From Lachnospiraceae bacterium (GTDB taxonomy: Bacteria > Bacillota > Clostridia > Lachnospirales > Lachnospiraceae), in contig CAAGMZ010000024.1 of NCBI GenBank assembly GCA_900771195.1, positions 1 through 64,000 of the forward strand: a stretch of DNA of 64,000 nucleotides. The letters run 5' to 3'. Shown here in pieces: positions 8,344-17,192 of the stretch. Under the pieces are notes generated by a model that saw nothing but the letters and a program-made list of their open reading frames with translations, was not told the origin of the DNA and searched no databases. Every line of letters starts with the position of its first letter. Position 1 is the stretch's first letter. A program made the position numbers and the translations under genes.

Positions 8344-9537
8344 TTAAATGCACTCGCAAAGCTTTTCAATCATTTCATCAACATGTTCTTTTCCGATTGT
8401 GAGTGGCGGAATGAACCTTATGACATTAGAGCCTGCTGCAAAGGTTATCACTCCTGCCGAAAGAAGCTTTCCGATAATATCCTTTACAGGCCCGTCAAAC
8501 TCAAGTCCCTGAATGAGCCCCATTCCTCTGTGGTCCACAATATGAGGATTGGATTTCAATAATTTCTCCAGTTCATCATACAGGTACTTTCCTACAATCC
8601 TTGCATTGTCCGGTATATTATCCTTTTCAAAAATATCAAATACTGCCGATGAAGCTGCACAGGCAAGGGGATTTCCGCCATAGGTGGTTCCGTGGTCTCC
8701 TGCCTCAAGCACATCTGAAACCTTCTCAGATGTCATAAATGCACCTATAGGTACTCCGCATCCGAGAGCCTTGGCACTTGTAGCCACATCCGGCATCACA
8801 TCATACTGCTGGTATGCAAACATGCTTCCGCTCCTGCCCATACCGCACTGGATTTCGTCAAGTATCAGGAGAATATCATTATCATCACAGATTTTCCGTA
8901 CTTCCCTGATAAATTCAGGTGTGGCCGGTCTTATTCCGCCCTCGCCCTGTATGGTCTCCATTATAATGGCATAGGTGTTCTCATTTACAAGTGCTTTTAC
9001 GCTGTCTGCATTGTTATACTCCGCGAATTTAACTCCCGGTATCAGCGGTTCAAACGGCTCCCTGTAATGGGGATTTCCGGTAACCGAAAGTGCTCCGAGG
9101 GTCCTTCCGTGAAAAGAATTCTCCATGGCTATTATCTCCGGAAAATAATTTGCGGATTCGCCGTGCTTCAGATAAAAATATTTCTTTGCAACCTTCAGTG
9201 CTCCTTCAATTGCCTCTGCCCCGCTGTTGGTAAAAAATACCTTTTTCATTCCCGACGCTTTTACAAGCTTTCTTGCTGCCTCAGCTGCAGGCTCATTGTA
9301 AAAATAATTTGATGTGTGAATAAGCCTGTCAACCTGAGCCTTAACGGCATCCGTATACTCCCTGTTGCCGTACCCCAGCGCAAAGACTGCTATTCCCGCA
9401 CCGAAGTCGAGATATTTTTTGCCATCAGTATCATACAGGTATACTCCTTCTCCGCGGTCAAGGGCAATCTGATATCTGTTATATGTATGAATCACATTTT
9501 CTTCAACTGTGTTGATTATCTCACTTGTCGTTAACAT
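8344..9537 (-). CDS. argD: Acetylornithine aminotransferase
   Basis: Class III PLP aminotransferase, about 397 aa. It converts N-acetylglutamate semialdehyde to N-acetylornithine using glutamate. Visible motifs are TNSGAEAIEGALKVAKKY, SFHGRTLGAL, the PLP aspartate in LILDEIQCGMGRSG and the Schiff-base Lys in ATSAKALGCGVPIG. The open frame runs to 9627 through argB, but ATG 9537 begins the conserved MLTTSEIINTVEENV and has AGGAG 12 nt upstream. It overlaps the 3' end of argB by 17 nt, indicating coupling. Third step after argB and argC in the acetyl cycle. Confidence 0.95.
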   Translation of the reverse strand: MLTTSEIINTVEENVIHTYNRYQIALDRGEGVYLYDTDGKKYLDFGAGIAVFALGYGNREYTDAVKAQVDRLIHTSNYFYNEPAAEAARKLVKASGMKKVFFTNSGAEAIEGALKVAKKYFYLKHGESANYFPEIIAMENSFHGRTLGALSVTGNPHYREPFEPLIPGVKFAEYNNADSVKALVNENTYAIIMETIQGEGGIRPATPEFIREVRKICDDNDILLILDEIQCGMGRSGSMFAYQQYDVMPDVATSAKALGCGVPIGAFMTSEKVSDVLEAGDHGTTYGGNPLACAASSAVFDIFEKDNIPDNARIVGKYLYDELEKLLKSNPHIVDHRGMGLIQGLEFDGPVKDIIGKLLSAGVITFAAGSNVIRFIPPLTIGKEHVDEMIEKLCECI

Positions 9538-10420
9538 AAAATCTCTCTGCTCCTTTTTTGAGAATAGCCGTTCCGATACCTTTGTTGGTGAATATTTCCA
9601 AAAGCAGGCAGTGCGGTATTCTGCCATCCATAATATGAACTCTGGAAACGCCCTCGTTCATTGCTTCGATGCAGTTGTTAAGCTTGGGCAGCATTCCTCC
9701 GCCTATATATCCGTCTCTGATAAGCCTCTCTGCTTCATCAAGTTCCAGCTCTGAAATAAGGGTGTCCGGATCATCCTTATCCCTGTACACGCCTTCCGTA
9801 TCAGTGAGAAATGCAAGTTTTTCGGCTTTGACCGCCTTTGCAATAGCGCATGCCGCATCATCGGCATTTATGTTATATGTATTAAAGTCATCGTCTATGC
9901 CGACAGGACAGACAACCGGGAGAAAATCATTCTCAAGAAGCGTATATATGACACTTGCATCAACTGACTTTATATTTCCCACAAATCCGATGTCCTGACC
10001 GTTTGAAAGCTTTTTCTCTACCTTAAGAAGCCCTCCGTCCTTGCCGCTTATTCCGACAGCCTTGACCCCAAGCTGCTGTACAAGATCCACAAGACTCTTA
10101 TTGACCCTGTTGAGAACCATCTCTGCCACTTCCATGGTAGGTTCATCCGTAACACGGAGTCCGTTTACAAACTGAGTCTCCATGCCCAGCCTGTCAATCC
10201 ATTTATTTATTTCCTTACCTCCGCCATGTACTATGATTGGCTTGAAACCGACAAGCTTAAGCAAAACAACATCTTCTATCACATTTCTTTTCAGCTTTTC
10301 GTCCACCATTGCGGAACCGCCGTACTTCACAACTATTATCTTACGGTTAAATTTCTGAATATAAGGCAGCGCCTCTATGAGCACCTGCGCCTTAGCCATT
10401 TCATTATCAAGATTTATCAT
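9521..10420 (-). CDS. argB: N-acetylglutamate kinase
   Basis: Amino-acid kinase family, about 299 aa, phosphorylating N-acetylglutamate in the second step of arginine synthesis. Motifs: KIIVVKYGGSAM (phosphate-binding Lys), IIVHGGGKEINKWIDRLG, NINADDAACAIAKA and GGMLPKLNNC. The preferred start is ATG 10420 (MINLDNEMAKAQVL) because GAAGGACAGAC precedes it; the frame is open to 10441. The N-terminal helix before the kinase core resembles arginine-sensitive hexameric forms, so feedback inhibition by arginine is plausible but not provable here. Lies 27 nt after argJ. Confidence 0.95.
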   Translation of the reverse strand: MINLDNEMAKAQVLIEALPYIQKFNRKIIVVKYGGSAMVDEKLKRNVIEDVVLLKLVGFKPIIVHGGGKEINKWIDRLGMETQFVNGLRVTDEPTMEVAEMVLNRVNKSLVDLVQQLGVKAVGISGKDGGLLKVEKKLSNGQDIGFVGNIKSVDASVIYTLLENDFLPVVCPVGIDDDFNTYNINADDAACAIAKAVKAEKLAFLTDTEGVYRDKDDPDTLISELELDEAERLIRDGYIGGGMLPKLNNCIEAMNEGVSRVHIMDGRIPHCLLLEIFTNKGIGTAILKKGAERFYVNDK

Positions 10421-10447
10421 GTCTGTCCTTCTTTCATCCAAATGTAA

Positions 10448-11674
10448 TTAAGATCTGTAATCAGCATTTATGTCAACATATTTGTGCGTAAGGTCGCAGC
10501 CGTATGCAGTCGCAAATGCATCACCCTGCCTGCAGTCACATATTGCAATCACATGATCAGATGTCATGATGTCGGTTGCTTTTTCTTCATCATAGTCAAT
10601 ATTCATGCCGTTTTCCACCAGTTTGATTTTGCCCTTCGCGCTCTCAAAATATATATCTGTCTTATCCGGGTCGAATTCTGCTCCTGAATATCCCATTGCA
10701 CAAAGAACTCTTCCCACATTGGCATCATGTCCGTAGACAGCAGCTTTTGTCAGACTGGAGCACACAACGGACTTAGCAAGTATTCTTGCATCATTTTTGG
10801 TGACTGCATGCTCAACCCTTACTTCGAAAAGGCAGGTGCAGCCTTCCCCGTCTCCCGCTATCATTCTGGAAAGCTCTTCATTAATGTAAAAAAGTGCTTC
10901 CTTAAACTTCGTATAATCATCATTTTCGCTGTCTATAAGCGTATTTCCGGCAAGTCCGTTGGCAAGAAGAAGAACTGTGTCATTTGTGGATGTGTCACCA
11001 TCAACCGAAATCATGTTGAAAGTATCATCTATGCAGTCGCTCAGTGCTTTCTGCAAAAGTTCTTTTGTAATGCAGCAGTCTGTTGTGATAAAACAGAGCA
11101 TCGTACACATATTGGGGTGAATCATCCCGGAACCCTTGCACATTCCGCCAACCGTAACTTCTTTTCCGCCAAGCGTAAGCTTTACTGCAACCTGTTTTGA
11201 TCTGGTATCTGTAGTCATTATGGCTTCGGCAGCGAGTGTCGCATGCTCCTCGTCGGCTGCCATATCTTCCGGAAGCCTGTCTATTCCCGCTTTGATAACA
11301 TCCATGGGAAGCTGCTTTCCTATCACTCCGGTAGATGCCACCAGGACAGACTCTGCCGATATTCCAAGCTTTGCTCCCGCAGTTTCCGAAATATCCCTGC
11401 AATACTGCATTCCGATTTCTCCCGTACAGGCATTGGCCACACCGCTGTTCACAATGACAGCCTGTGCATATTCATGTCCGTGTACAAGCTCATAATCCCA
11501 TTTCACGGGAGCCGCCTTTACCTTATTGGTAGTAAATGTTGCTGCACTCACACACGGAACTTCACTGTAAATAAGTGCCATGTCCTTCTTAACATTATTC
11601 TTGACTCCTGCGTTGAGTCCGTTGGCTTTAAATCCTTTTGCAGCACACACTCCGCCTTTAATTCCTTTTACCAT
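10448..11674 (-). CDS. argJ: Glutamate N-acetyltransferase (ArgJ)
   Basis: 408-aa ArgJ-family Ntn hydrolase-like enzyme that recycles acetyl from N-acetylornithine to glutamate, and in bifunctional forms also uses acetyl-CoA. The self-cleavage region reads KGSGMIHPNMCTMLCF; the Thr after MC is the expected new N-terminal nucleophile. The usual Ala before it is Cys here. SVDGDTSTND and the C-terminal AYGCDLTHKYVDINADYRS are also typical. AGGAGGAAAAGAAA precedes the ATG. No argA or argE was seen nearby, consistent with the cyclic pathway. Confidence 0.94.
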   Translation of the reverse strand: MVKGIKGGVCAAKGFKANGLNAGVKNNVKKDMALIYSEVPCVSAATFTTNKVKAAPVKWDYELVHGHEYAQAVIVNSGVANACTGEIGMQYCRDISETAGAKLGISAESVLVASTGVIGKQLPMDVIKAGIDRLPEDMAADEEHATLAAEAIMTTDTRSKQVAVKLTLGGKEVTVGGMCKGSGMIHPNMCTMLCFITTDCCITKELLQKALSDCIDDTFNMISVDGDTSTNDTVLLLANGLAGNTLIDSENDDYTKFKEALFYINEELSRMIAGDGEGCTCLFEVRVEHAVTKNDARILAKSVVCSSLTKAAVYGHDANVGRVLCAMGYSGAEFDPDKTDIYFESAKGKIKLVENGMNIDYDEEKATDIMTSDHVIAICDCRQGDAFATAYGCDLTHKYVDINADYRS

Positions 11675-11686
11675 TTTCTTTTCCTC

Positions 11687-12727
11687 CTATGGAAATACCG
11701 GGGCCATCTTGAGTCCCTCTGTCTCATCAAGTCCAAACATAATGTTCATGTTCTGAACTGCCTGTCCTGCAGCTCCCTTGGTAATATTGTCAAGGGCTCC
11801 CATCATAACTATTCTGTTAGTTCTCGTATCAAGCTTAAATCCTATATCTACAAAGTTGCTGCCTTCCACCCATCTTGTCTCCGGGCAGTCACCTTCAGGC
11901 AGAAGCCTTATAAAATATTCATTGCCGTAATATTTTTCATAAACCGCCCTTACATCATCATATGTTACATTCTTTGCCAGGCAGGCATACTCGGTAACAA
12001 GTATTCCTCTGTTCATGGGAACGAGGTGAGGCGTAAAAATAATCTTAACATCCCTTCCGCATGCGTATCCCAGCTGTTCTTCTATCTCCGGCGTATGTCT
12101 GTGCGTGAGAACACCATATGCCTTAATATTCTCATTGACCTCGCAGAAAAGGTTTTGAACCTTGGCTCCCCTTCCTGCACCGGATGTTCCCGACTTGGCA
12201 TCCACAATCAATGTATTGGGGTCAATGATTCCTTCCTTCACAAGCGGATATGCCGTAAGTATGGAGCACGTTGTGTAGCACCCCGGGTTGGCAAGAAGCC
12301 TTGTTTCCTTTATCTTATCCCTGTTAATCTCGCAAAGTCCGTAAACAGCCTTCTCAATCAGTTCAGGGCTTTCATGTTTTATCTTGTACCATTCCTCGTA
12401 AACGGAAACATCCTTTATCCTGTAGTCGGCAGAAAGATCTATCACCTTTGTTTTGGACAAAATATCTTCATTGAGAACCGATGCACAATATCCCTGCGGC
12501 GTAGCCGTGAAAATCACATCCGCTTCTTCGGCAAGTCTGGGAAGATTGTCATCCATGCATCTGGCATCTACAAGCTTGAAAACATTGCGGTATACATCCG
12601 CATAATTCTGATCTATATAGCTTCTGGAGCCATACCAGACAATCTCTGCATCCTTATGTCCCAGAAGAAGCCTCACAAGCTCATTGCCGGCATACCCCGT
12701 AGACCCGATGATTCCTACCTTAATCAT
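11687..12727 (-). CDS. argC: N-acetyl-gamma-glutamyl-phosphate reductase
   Basis: About 346 aa. It reduces acetylglutamyl phosphate to the semialdehyde with NADPH. Visible are the Rossmann start KVGIIGSTGYAGNELVRLL, the catalytic Cys in LANPGCYTTCS, and HRHTPEIEEQ. ATG 12727 has GAAGGTACAAT in front and directly begins the Rossmann strand; the frame is open to 12748. First gene of argC-J-B-D on this strand, with a promoter at 12793-12821 and candidate ArgR sites farther upstream. Confidence 0.95.
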   Translation of the reverse strand: MIKVGIIGSTGYAGNELVRLLLGHKDAEIVWYGSRSYIDQNYADVYRNVFKLVDARCMDDNLPRLAEEADVIFTATPQGYCASVLNEDILSKTKVIDLSADYRIKDVSVYEEWYKIKHESPELIEKAVYGLCEINRDKIKETRLLANPGCYTTCSILTAYPLVKEGIIDPNTLIVDAKSGTSGAGRGAKVQNLFCEVNENIKAYGVLTHRHTPEIEEQLGYACGRDVKIIFTPHLVPMNRGILVTEYACLAKNVTYDDVRAVYEKYYGNEYFIRLLPEGDCPETRWVEGSNFVDIGFKLDTRTNRIVMMGALDNITKGAAGQAVQNMNIMFGLDETEGLKMAPVFP

Positions 12728-12792
12728 ATTGTACCTTCCTTCTTTCATCCCTTATTATAATGAATCAGAAAATTATACTGATACACTACATT

Positions 12793-12821
12793 ATGATATA
12801 TCCAAGAATTACTTATGTAAA
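12793..12821 (-). promoter_or_regulatory. argC operon promoter
   Basis: Read on the minus strand: TTTACA (12821-12816), a 17-bp spacer, TATCAT (12798-12793). It directs transcription toward argC with a leader of about 60 nt. Other AT-rich -10-like hexamers lie closer to the gene, so the true start is not certain. Confidence 0.5.
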
Positions 12822-12825
12822 GTGT

Positions 12826-12900
12826 TTTATTTATGAATTCATGAATTTTTTCATAATTATACATTCACATTGTATTAAAATCAAGGTTTTTATAGAATTT
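12826..12900. promoter_or_regulatory. Candidate ArgR/AhrC operator region between argC and argG
   Basis: The divergent spacer contains overlapping ATGAAT/ATTCAT half-sites: ATGAATTCATGAATTTTTTC at 12832-12851 and TACATTCA just after. These resemble the Firmicutes ARG-box pattern (TGAAT and ATTCA half-sites in AT-rich DNA). The position between two divergent arginine promoters supports a role for ArgR. The match is by eye only and the regulator gene is not in the window. Confidence 0.45.
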
Positions 12901-12922
12901 TTATACATTTTCAAATTATATA

Positions 12923-12951
12923 TTGCATAAATTTTATTTTAGGTGTATAGT
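12923..12951 (+). promoter_or_regulatory. argG promoter
   Basis: TTGCAT (12923-12928), a 17-bp spacer, TATAGT (12946-12951). Predicted start near 12958, giving a leader of about 30 nt that carries AAGGAGGAAAT before the argG ATG. Confidence 0.65.
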
Positions 12952-12986
12952 GATGAAAACAAATTCTATAAGGAGGAAATACCAAC

Positions 12987-14213
12987 ATGGGAAATAAGGA
13001 AAAAGTTATTCTTGCTTACTCGGGTGGTCTTGATACCACTGCCATCATTCCCTGGTTAAAGGAAAATTTTGATTATGAGATTATCTGCGTATGCGCTGAC
13101 TGTGGTCAGGGTGAGGAGCTTGACGGTCTTGAGGAGAGAGCTCTCTCCTGCGGAGCATCCAAGCTTTATATAGAGGATCTTACAGACGAGTTCTGTGATG
13201 ACTACATAGTTCCCTGCATTCAGGCTCATGCCGTATATGAGAACAAATATCTTCTGGGCACATCAATGGCAAGGCCGGTGATTGCCAAGAGACTTGTTGA
13301 AATCGCACGTAAAGAAGGCGCAGTTGCCATCTGTCACGGTGCTACCGGAAAGGGCAACGACCAGATTCGTTTTGAGCTTACAATCAAGGCTCTCGCTCCC
13401 GACATCAAAATTATTGCTGCATGGAGAAACGACAAATGGACAATGAACTCCCGTGAAGAGGAGATTGAATACTGCAGACAGCACGGAATCAATCTTCCTT
13501 TTGATGCAAAGCACAGCTACAGCCGCGACCGTAACATATGGCACATCAGCCACGAGGGACTCGAACTCGAGGATCCTGCCAATGAGCCTGATTACAAGAA
13601 TCTCCTTGTTCTCGGTGTCACACCCGAGGAGGCTCCGGATGAGGGCGAATATGTCACAATGACATTTGAGAAGGGTATTCCCACTTCAGTTAACGGCAAG
13701 AAAATGAAGGTTTCCGATATCATCAGGGAACTTAACCGACTTGGCGGAAAGCATGGAATCGGAATCGTTGATATAGTTGAGAATCGTGTCGTAGGAATGA
13801 AATCACGCGGTGTATATGAGACACCCGGCGGAACCATCCTCTATGAAGCACATCAGCAGCTTGAGGAACTCGTACTTGACCGCGACACCACCACAATGAA
13901 GCTTGACATGGGCAATAAATTCGCCCAGATTGTATATGAGGGCAAGTGGTTCACTCCTCTCCGCGAAGCGGTTCAGGCATTCATAGAAAAGACTCAGGAG
14001 AAGGTTACCGGCGAAGTTAAGTTCAAGCTCTACAAGGGCAATATCATCAAGGCCGGAACAACATCTCCCAACTCACTTTACAATGAGTCAATTGCTTCGT
14101 TCACGACAGGTGACCTTTACGACCACCATGATGCAGAGGGCTTCATCAATCTCTTTGGTCTCTCATTGAAGGTTCGCGCAATGAAGGAACAGGAAAACGC
14201 AAAGAACAAATAA
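12987..14213 (+). CDS. argG: Argininosuccinate synthase
   Basis: 408 aa. It joins citrulline and aspartate with ATP to give argininosuccinate. The N-terminal ATP-pyrophosphatase loop AYSGGLDTTAIIPWL, CHGATGKGNDQIRFE and DAKHSYSRDRNIWHISHEG are characteristic. Ribosome site AAGGAGGAAATACCAAC precedes the ATG. Monocistronic by layout: its own promoter, and a strong hairpin at 14226-14280. Divergent from argCJBD; the partner lyase gene argH lies 6 kb downstream on the same strand, at the end of an unrelated glycosylation cluster. Confidence 0.97.
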   Translation: MGNKEKVILAYSGGLDTTAIIPWLKENFDYEIICVCADCGQGEELDGLEERALSCGASKLYIEDLTDEFCDDYIVPCIQAHAVYENKYLLGTSMARPVIAKRLVEIARKEGAVAICHGATGKGNDQIRFELTIKALAPDIKIIAAWRNDKWTMNSREEEIEYCRQHGINLPFDAKHSYSRDRNIWHISHEGLELEDPANEPDYKNLLVLGVTPEEAPDEGEYVTMTFEKGIPTSVNGKKMKVSDIIRELNRLGGKHGIGIVDIVENRVVGMKSRGVYETPGGTILYEAHQQLEELVLDRDTTTMKLDMGNKFAQIVYEGKWFTPLREAVQAFIEKTQEKVTGEVKFKLYKGNIIKAGTTSPNSLYNESIASFTTGDLYDHHDAEGFINLFGLSLKVRAMKEQENAKNK

Positions 14214-14225
14214 GTAATGTTAAAA

Positions 14226-14285
14226 ATTGCCTGCAGGCTGACGCTTTTGCACCTAAATGTGCCAAAGCCGCTGCAGGCAAATTTT
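14226..14285 (+). terminator. Hairpin terminator after argG
   Basis: TTGCCTGCAG (14226-14235) pairs with CTGCAGGCAA (14271-14280), and an inner arm GCTTTTGCAC pairs with GTGCCAAAGC, giving a long two-part stem followed by ATTTTAT. It starts 12 nt after the argG stop. Confidence 0.75.
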
Positions 14286-14385
14286 ATATCTGTATCAATT
14301 TACAACCTTTTCCTACTGTTCTGCCACCTTCACATTGGCCGGAACTTTTATTTATTCATAATCATCATGAATAGCTGTAAAATTA

Positions 14386-15147
14386 TCATTTTTCAGCCTG
14401 CATGGTAATGGCAGCTTCCTCGTCATTCGCCACCAGACTTTCCACTCCGTTAAAATCAAGTTCTTTACGAAGTACTATTACAAGCTCTTTTCCTGTGTCA
14501 TAAATCGTGTCAATGACTTCGTTGTCGGTTATAAGGTAATCGGAATTAAATTTCCTCTTAAATGCTATCTTGTCAATGTCCGGCGCCTTGTTTTTATAGG
14601 TTATGACTATTCCCATGGAGGTAAAATCAAGAGTGCCCATGCATTTCGTATCCGCAGTAATCCGCTCACCCTTGTACTCACTCTTTCCAAGCGTGAACTC
14701 TTCAATTACTTCACCGTTGTTGCTGACCGAGAAGCCCACATCATCGTATGATGCAATATCATTGAGCTGTGCAAACATACAAAGCACAAGTGTTTTATCC
14801 CTGTAAATCTTTTTGGTGACCATCACCTTGCCCTCTTCTGTAAGCTTTACGCCCACACCGGGGACTATCTCTGTATCATCTGTACTTGTGTCGGGCTTCT
14901 TTTTGTCGTCGGATGTGACCTCCCAAACCATGTAAACCGTCCCGGACTCCTTGAAATAATCATAAGAATGCAACGATATATTATACTTACCTGACTCAAA
15001 GCTTTCTGTTCCCTGCTGCCCAAGGTCGTTGTAAATCGGGGGCACTCTCCTTGCAAGTGTCTTATTAATGCTGATTATGCCAATAACCGCTAATGCTACG
15101 ATTGTAAGGTATATTCCTACCGCAAATAATACTTTCTTTTTGTTCAT
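14386..15147 (-). CDS. Membrane-anchored protein of unknown function
   Basis: 253 aa, not recognised. One N-terminal membrane anchor (residues 6-28, rich in Val, Ile and Ala) is followed by a soluble, probably extracytoplasmic region with many beta-strand-like alternations such as VYMVWEVTSD and TLVLCMFAQL. There is no lipobox and no catalytic motif that I can name. AGGAGAGGTT precedes the ATG. It lies 49 nt after the DUF6033 gene on the same strand and is probably co-transcribed with it. Confidence 0.7.
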   Translation of the reverse strand: MNKKKVLFAVGIYLTIVALAVIGIISINKTLARRVPPIYNDLGQQGTESFESGKYNISLHSYDYFKESGTVYMVWEVTSDDKKKPDTSTDDTEIVPGVGVKLTEEGKVMVTKKIYRDKTLVLCMFAQLNDIASYDDVGFSVSNNGEVIEEFTLGKSEYKGERITADTKCMGTLDFTSMGIVITYKNKAPDIDKIAFKRKFNSDYLITDNEVIDTIYDTGKELVIVLRKELDFNGVESLVANDEEAAITMQAEK

Positions 15148-15196
15148 AACCTCTCCTGCTCATGCCGGACCCGGCTGCCGACATCATGAAGAATGG

Positions 15197-15967
15197 TTAA
15201 ACAGAATAATCAAATGACTGCCCAACCTGATTTTCCTCATCTGTCCTCACACTGTCAGTAAGCATTTCCTGACTGTAGTCCTGTATTTTCTTAATAAGTT
15301 CTTCAACGGAACCGGCGGATACCGTTACCGTATCTTCATCAACGGACTCTTCCTCTGCCTTTTCCCTGATTTTCTTTTTTTCAGCTTTCTTTTCAGATTC
15401 CTTCTTCTCAGTCCTCTTCTGTTCTGCCTTCTTCTCTATGCGTTCCCTCTGAAGGTCATTTGCTTTCTTAAGAACTGCAAAATACTGCGCATTTCCTCCG
15501 TCATCCACCGTAATTCCGAATGCATTGGCCTTTACGCCTGATGCTTCCAGCTGCTTCTTAAGGTCTGAAACACCTGTAGATGCATTGGCAATGGTAGCCT
15601 CGATTTTTTCGCGGTACTGCCTGTCCGTGGCCATCTTTTCAATCTTATCCTCGTCAATAAGGACAGTCATGCGCCCCGGAGTTGCAAAGCTTCCCTTGAT
15701 GGCTTCCGCCTCAGCTTTTTTATCGGATGAGACAAGGACAAAATTCATATTGCCAAACTTCTTTTTGAGTGAATTATAATACTCAAGTCCCTCATCACTG
15801 AGTCTGGGATTGCCGTAGGTCCCGGCTCCTTTTACTTCGTTCTTTTTGACAGCCTTTCCATTTTCATCTGTTTTCTCTTTCTTTTCCGTATCAGATGTTT
15901 TCTGCTGTTTCTGATACTGAGCTGCTGCCTGCGCATATGCAGTGGCCATGCCTGTTATCATACTCAT
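15197..15967 (-). CDS. DUF6033-like protein
   Basis: About 256 aa. The N-terminus MSMITGMATAYAQAAAQYQK is followed by a Lys/Glu-rich region, then a globular part with LSDEGLEYYNSLKKKFGNMN and FVLVSSDKKAEAEAIKG. After KKANDLQRERIEKKAEQK comes a highly charged coiled coil of Lys-Glu-Lys repeats. This pattern matches my recollection of DUF6033, a Firmicutes family without known function. ATG 15967 has GGAGGTATTATT in front and is chosen over the open frame to 16000. A 37-codon ORF lies just upstream. Confidence 0.65.
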   Translation of the reverse strand: MSMITGMATAYAQAAAQYQKQQKTSDTEKKEKTDENGKAVKKNEVKGAGTYGNPRLSDEGLEYYNSLKKKFGNMNFVLVSSDKKAEAEAIKGSFATPGRMTVLIDEDKIEKMATDRQYREKIEATIANASTGVSDLKKQLEASGVKANAFGITVDDGGNAQYFAVLKKANDLQRERIEKKAEQKRTEKKESEKKAEKKKIREKAEEESVDEDTVTVSAGSVEELIKKIQDYSQEMLTDSVRTDEENQVGQSFDYSV

Positions 15968-15986
15968 AATAATACCTCCGTGTTCA

Positions 15987-16100
15987 TTACTTTCCCGCAA
16001 ATCCTTTTGCCGTCACCACTCCTGTTACGGCGTATTTATCGGCAGTTTCCTCCGGAAACTTTACATCAGCGTGAAAATTGTCTGTTTTAGGCTTTTTCAC
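15987..16100 (-). CDS. Small ORF of 37 codons upstream of the DUF6033-like gene
   Basis: GTG at 16100-16098 with GGGG four nt upstream, then 37 sense codons to TAA at 15989-15987. The peptide begins VKKPKTDNFHADVKFPEE and ends GVVTAKGFAGK. The composition looks like a real soluble protein, with balanced charges and few rare residues, not like random intergenic DNA. The stop is 20 nt before the DUF6033-like start, so it may be the first gene of that operon, a leader peptide, or the remnant of a larger gene. No homolog was recognised. Confidence 0.45.
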   Translation of the reverse strand: MKKPKTDNFHADVKFPEETADKYAVTGVVTAKGFAGK

Positions 16101-16114
16101 GCTTCCCCGCCGGC

Positions 16115-16143
16115 TTGACTATAATTGGAAATTAATATATAAT
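16115..16143 (+). promoter_or_regulatory. Promoter of the GT2-GtrA-YfhO-argH transcript
   Basis: TTGACT (16115-16120), a 17-bp spacer, TATAAT (16138-16143). Predicted start near 16150; AGGAG lies before the ATG at 16206. Confidence 0.7.
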
Positions 16144-16205
16144 ATGACTTATTGTTTGCAAGGTATCCTGCCTTTAATAACAGCGAATTTTACAGGAGTT
16201 ACCCA

Positions 16206-17192
16206 ATGAAAAATATTGACATAGTCGTCCCCTGCTATAATGAGCAGGACGTGCTTACAACTTTTTACAGGGAAACGGAAAAGGTAGTGTCAGCAATTGA
16301 CGGTTACCGCTTCCGCTACATTTTCATAAATGACGGCAGTGCCGATGACACGCTTATCATACTTCGCGGTCTTGCTGCCACCTATGACAATGTAAAATAC
16401 ATTTCCTTCTCGAGAAATTTCGGAAAAGAAGCAGGAATGTATGCAGGTCTTTCCAATTCCACGGGCGATTATGTAATCGTAATGGACGCTGACCTCCAGC
16501 ATCCCCCCGCTCTCATTCCGAAGATGATACAAAGCATTGAAAACGGCCATGACTGCTGTGCGGCATACAGAACCGACAGAAAAGGTGAAAAGCGAATCCG
16601 GAGCTTTTTCTCCAAAGCCTTTTACAAATTCAGCAATAAAATGACGGATGTGAAAATGCCATACGGGGCTGTTGACTTCAGAATCATGTCAAGACATATG
16701 GTGGACTCCATAGTTTCAATTTCCGAGCGTCAGCGTTTTTCCAAGGGGATATTCTGCTGGGTCGGCTTTGACACGGAATGGATACCGTACGAAAACGTCG
16801 AGCGAACAATAGGCACTACCAAATGGAGCTTTAAAGGGCTTACAAAATATGCCATGGACGGAATCCTTTCTTTTTCCGTAGCGCCTCTGCGTATACTTGC
16901 CGTTATGGGTTCCCTGATATCGATAGCTGCGATTATATATGCCGTTTTCATACTCATTCAGACTCTGGTTGTCGGGATAAAAGCTCCCGGATATGCCTCA
17001 ACCATCATAATACTGCTGCTTCTGGGCGGAATTATTGAGCTTTCGATAGGTGTTGTCGGTGAATACATTGCCAGAATTTTTACGGAGATTAAGCACAGAC
17101 CCATATATATCGCCAAAGAGAGTAATCTCATAGACGGACTTGAAAAAACACCGGAGAATAACAATGAAAAATCTTCTGAAAAAGCTGATTAA
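16206..17192 (+). CDS. GtrB/CsbB-like polyprenyl-phosphate glycosyltransferase (GT2)
   Basis: About 328 aa. The GT-A domain begins DIVVPCYNEQDVLTTFYRET and has FINDGSADDT, the metal-binding VIVMDADLQHPP and FDTEWIPYENVERTIG. Two C-terminal membrane helices are near residues 230-255 and 268-290. Family knowledge: GtrB/CsbB enzymes load a sugar from a nucleotide sugar onto undecaprenyl phosphate on the cytoplasmic side. ATG 16206 follows AGGAGTTACCCA. It is followed by gtrA (overlap 29 nt) and a YfhO gene, the same trio known in Bacillus and Listeria for lipoteichoic or teichoic acid glycosylation. Confidence 0.88.
   Translation: MKNIDIVVPCYNEQDVLTTFYRETEKVVSAIDGYRFRYIFINDGSADDTLIILRGLAATYDNVKYISFSRNFGKEAGMYAGLSNSTGDYVIVMDADLQHPPALIPKMIQSIENGHDCCAAYRTDRKGEKRIRSFFSKAFYKFSNKMTDVKMPYGAVDFRIMSRHMVDSIVSISERQRFSKGIFCWVGFDTEWIPYENVERTIGTTKWSFKGLTKYAMDGILSFSVAPLRILAVMGSLISIAAIIYAVFILIQTLVVGIKAPGYASTIIILLLLGGIIELSIGVVGEYIARIFTEIKHRPIYIAKESNLIDGLEKTPENNNEKSSEKAD

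Noticed and set aside
11243..12760. Long 505-aa plus-strand open frame opposite argJ and argC
   Set aside because: Antisense to two well-supported genes, low-complexity Cys/Ser/Ile/Tyr/His-rich translation with no family signature, no ribosome site.
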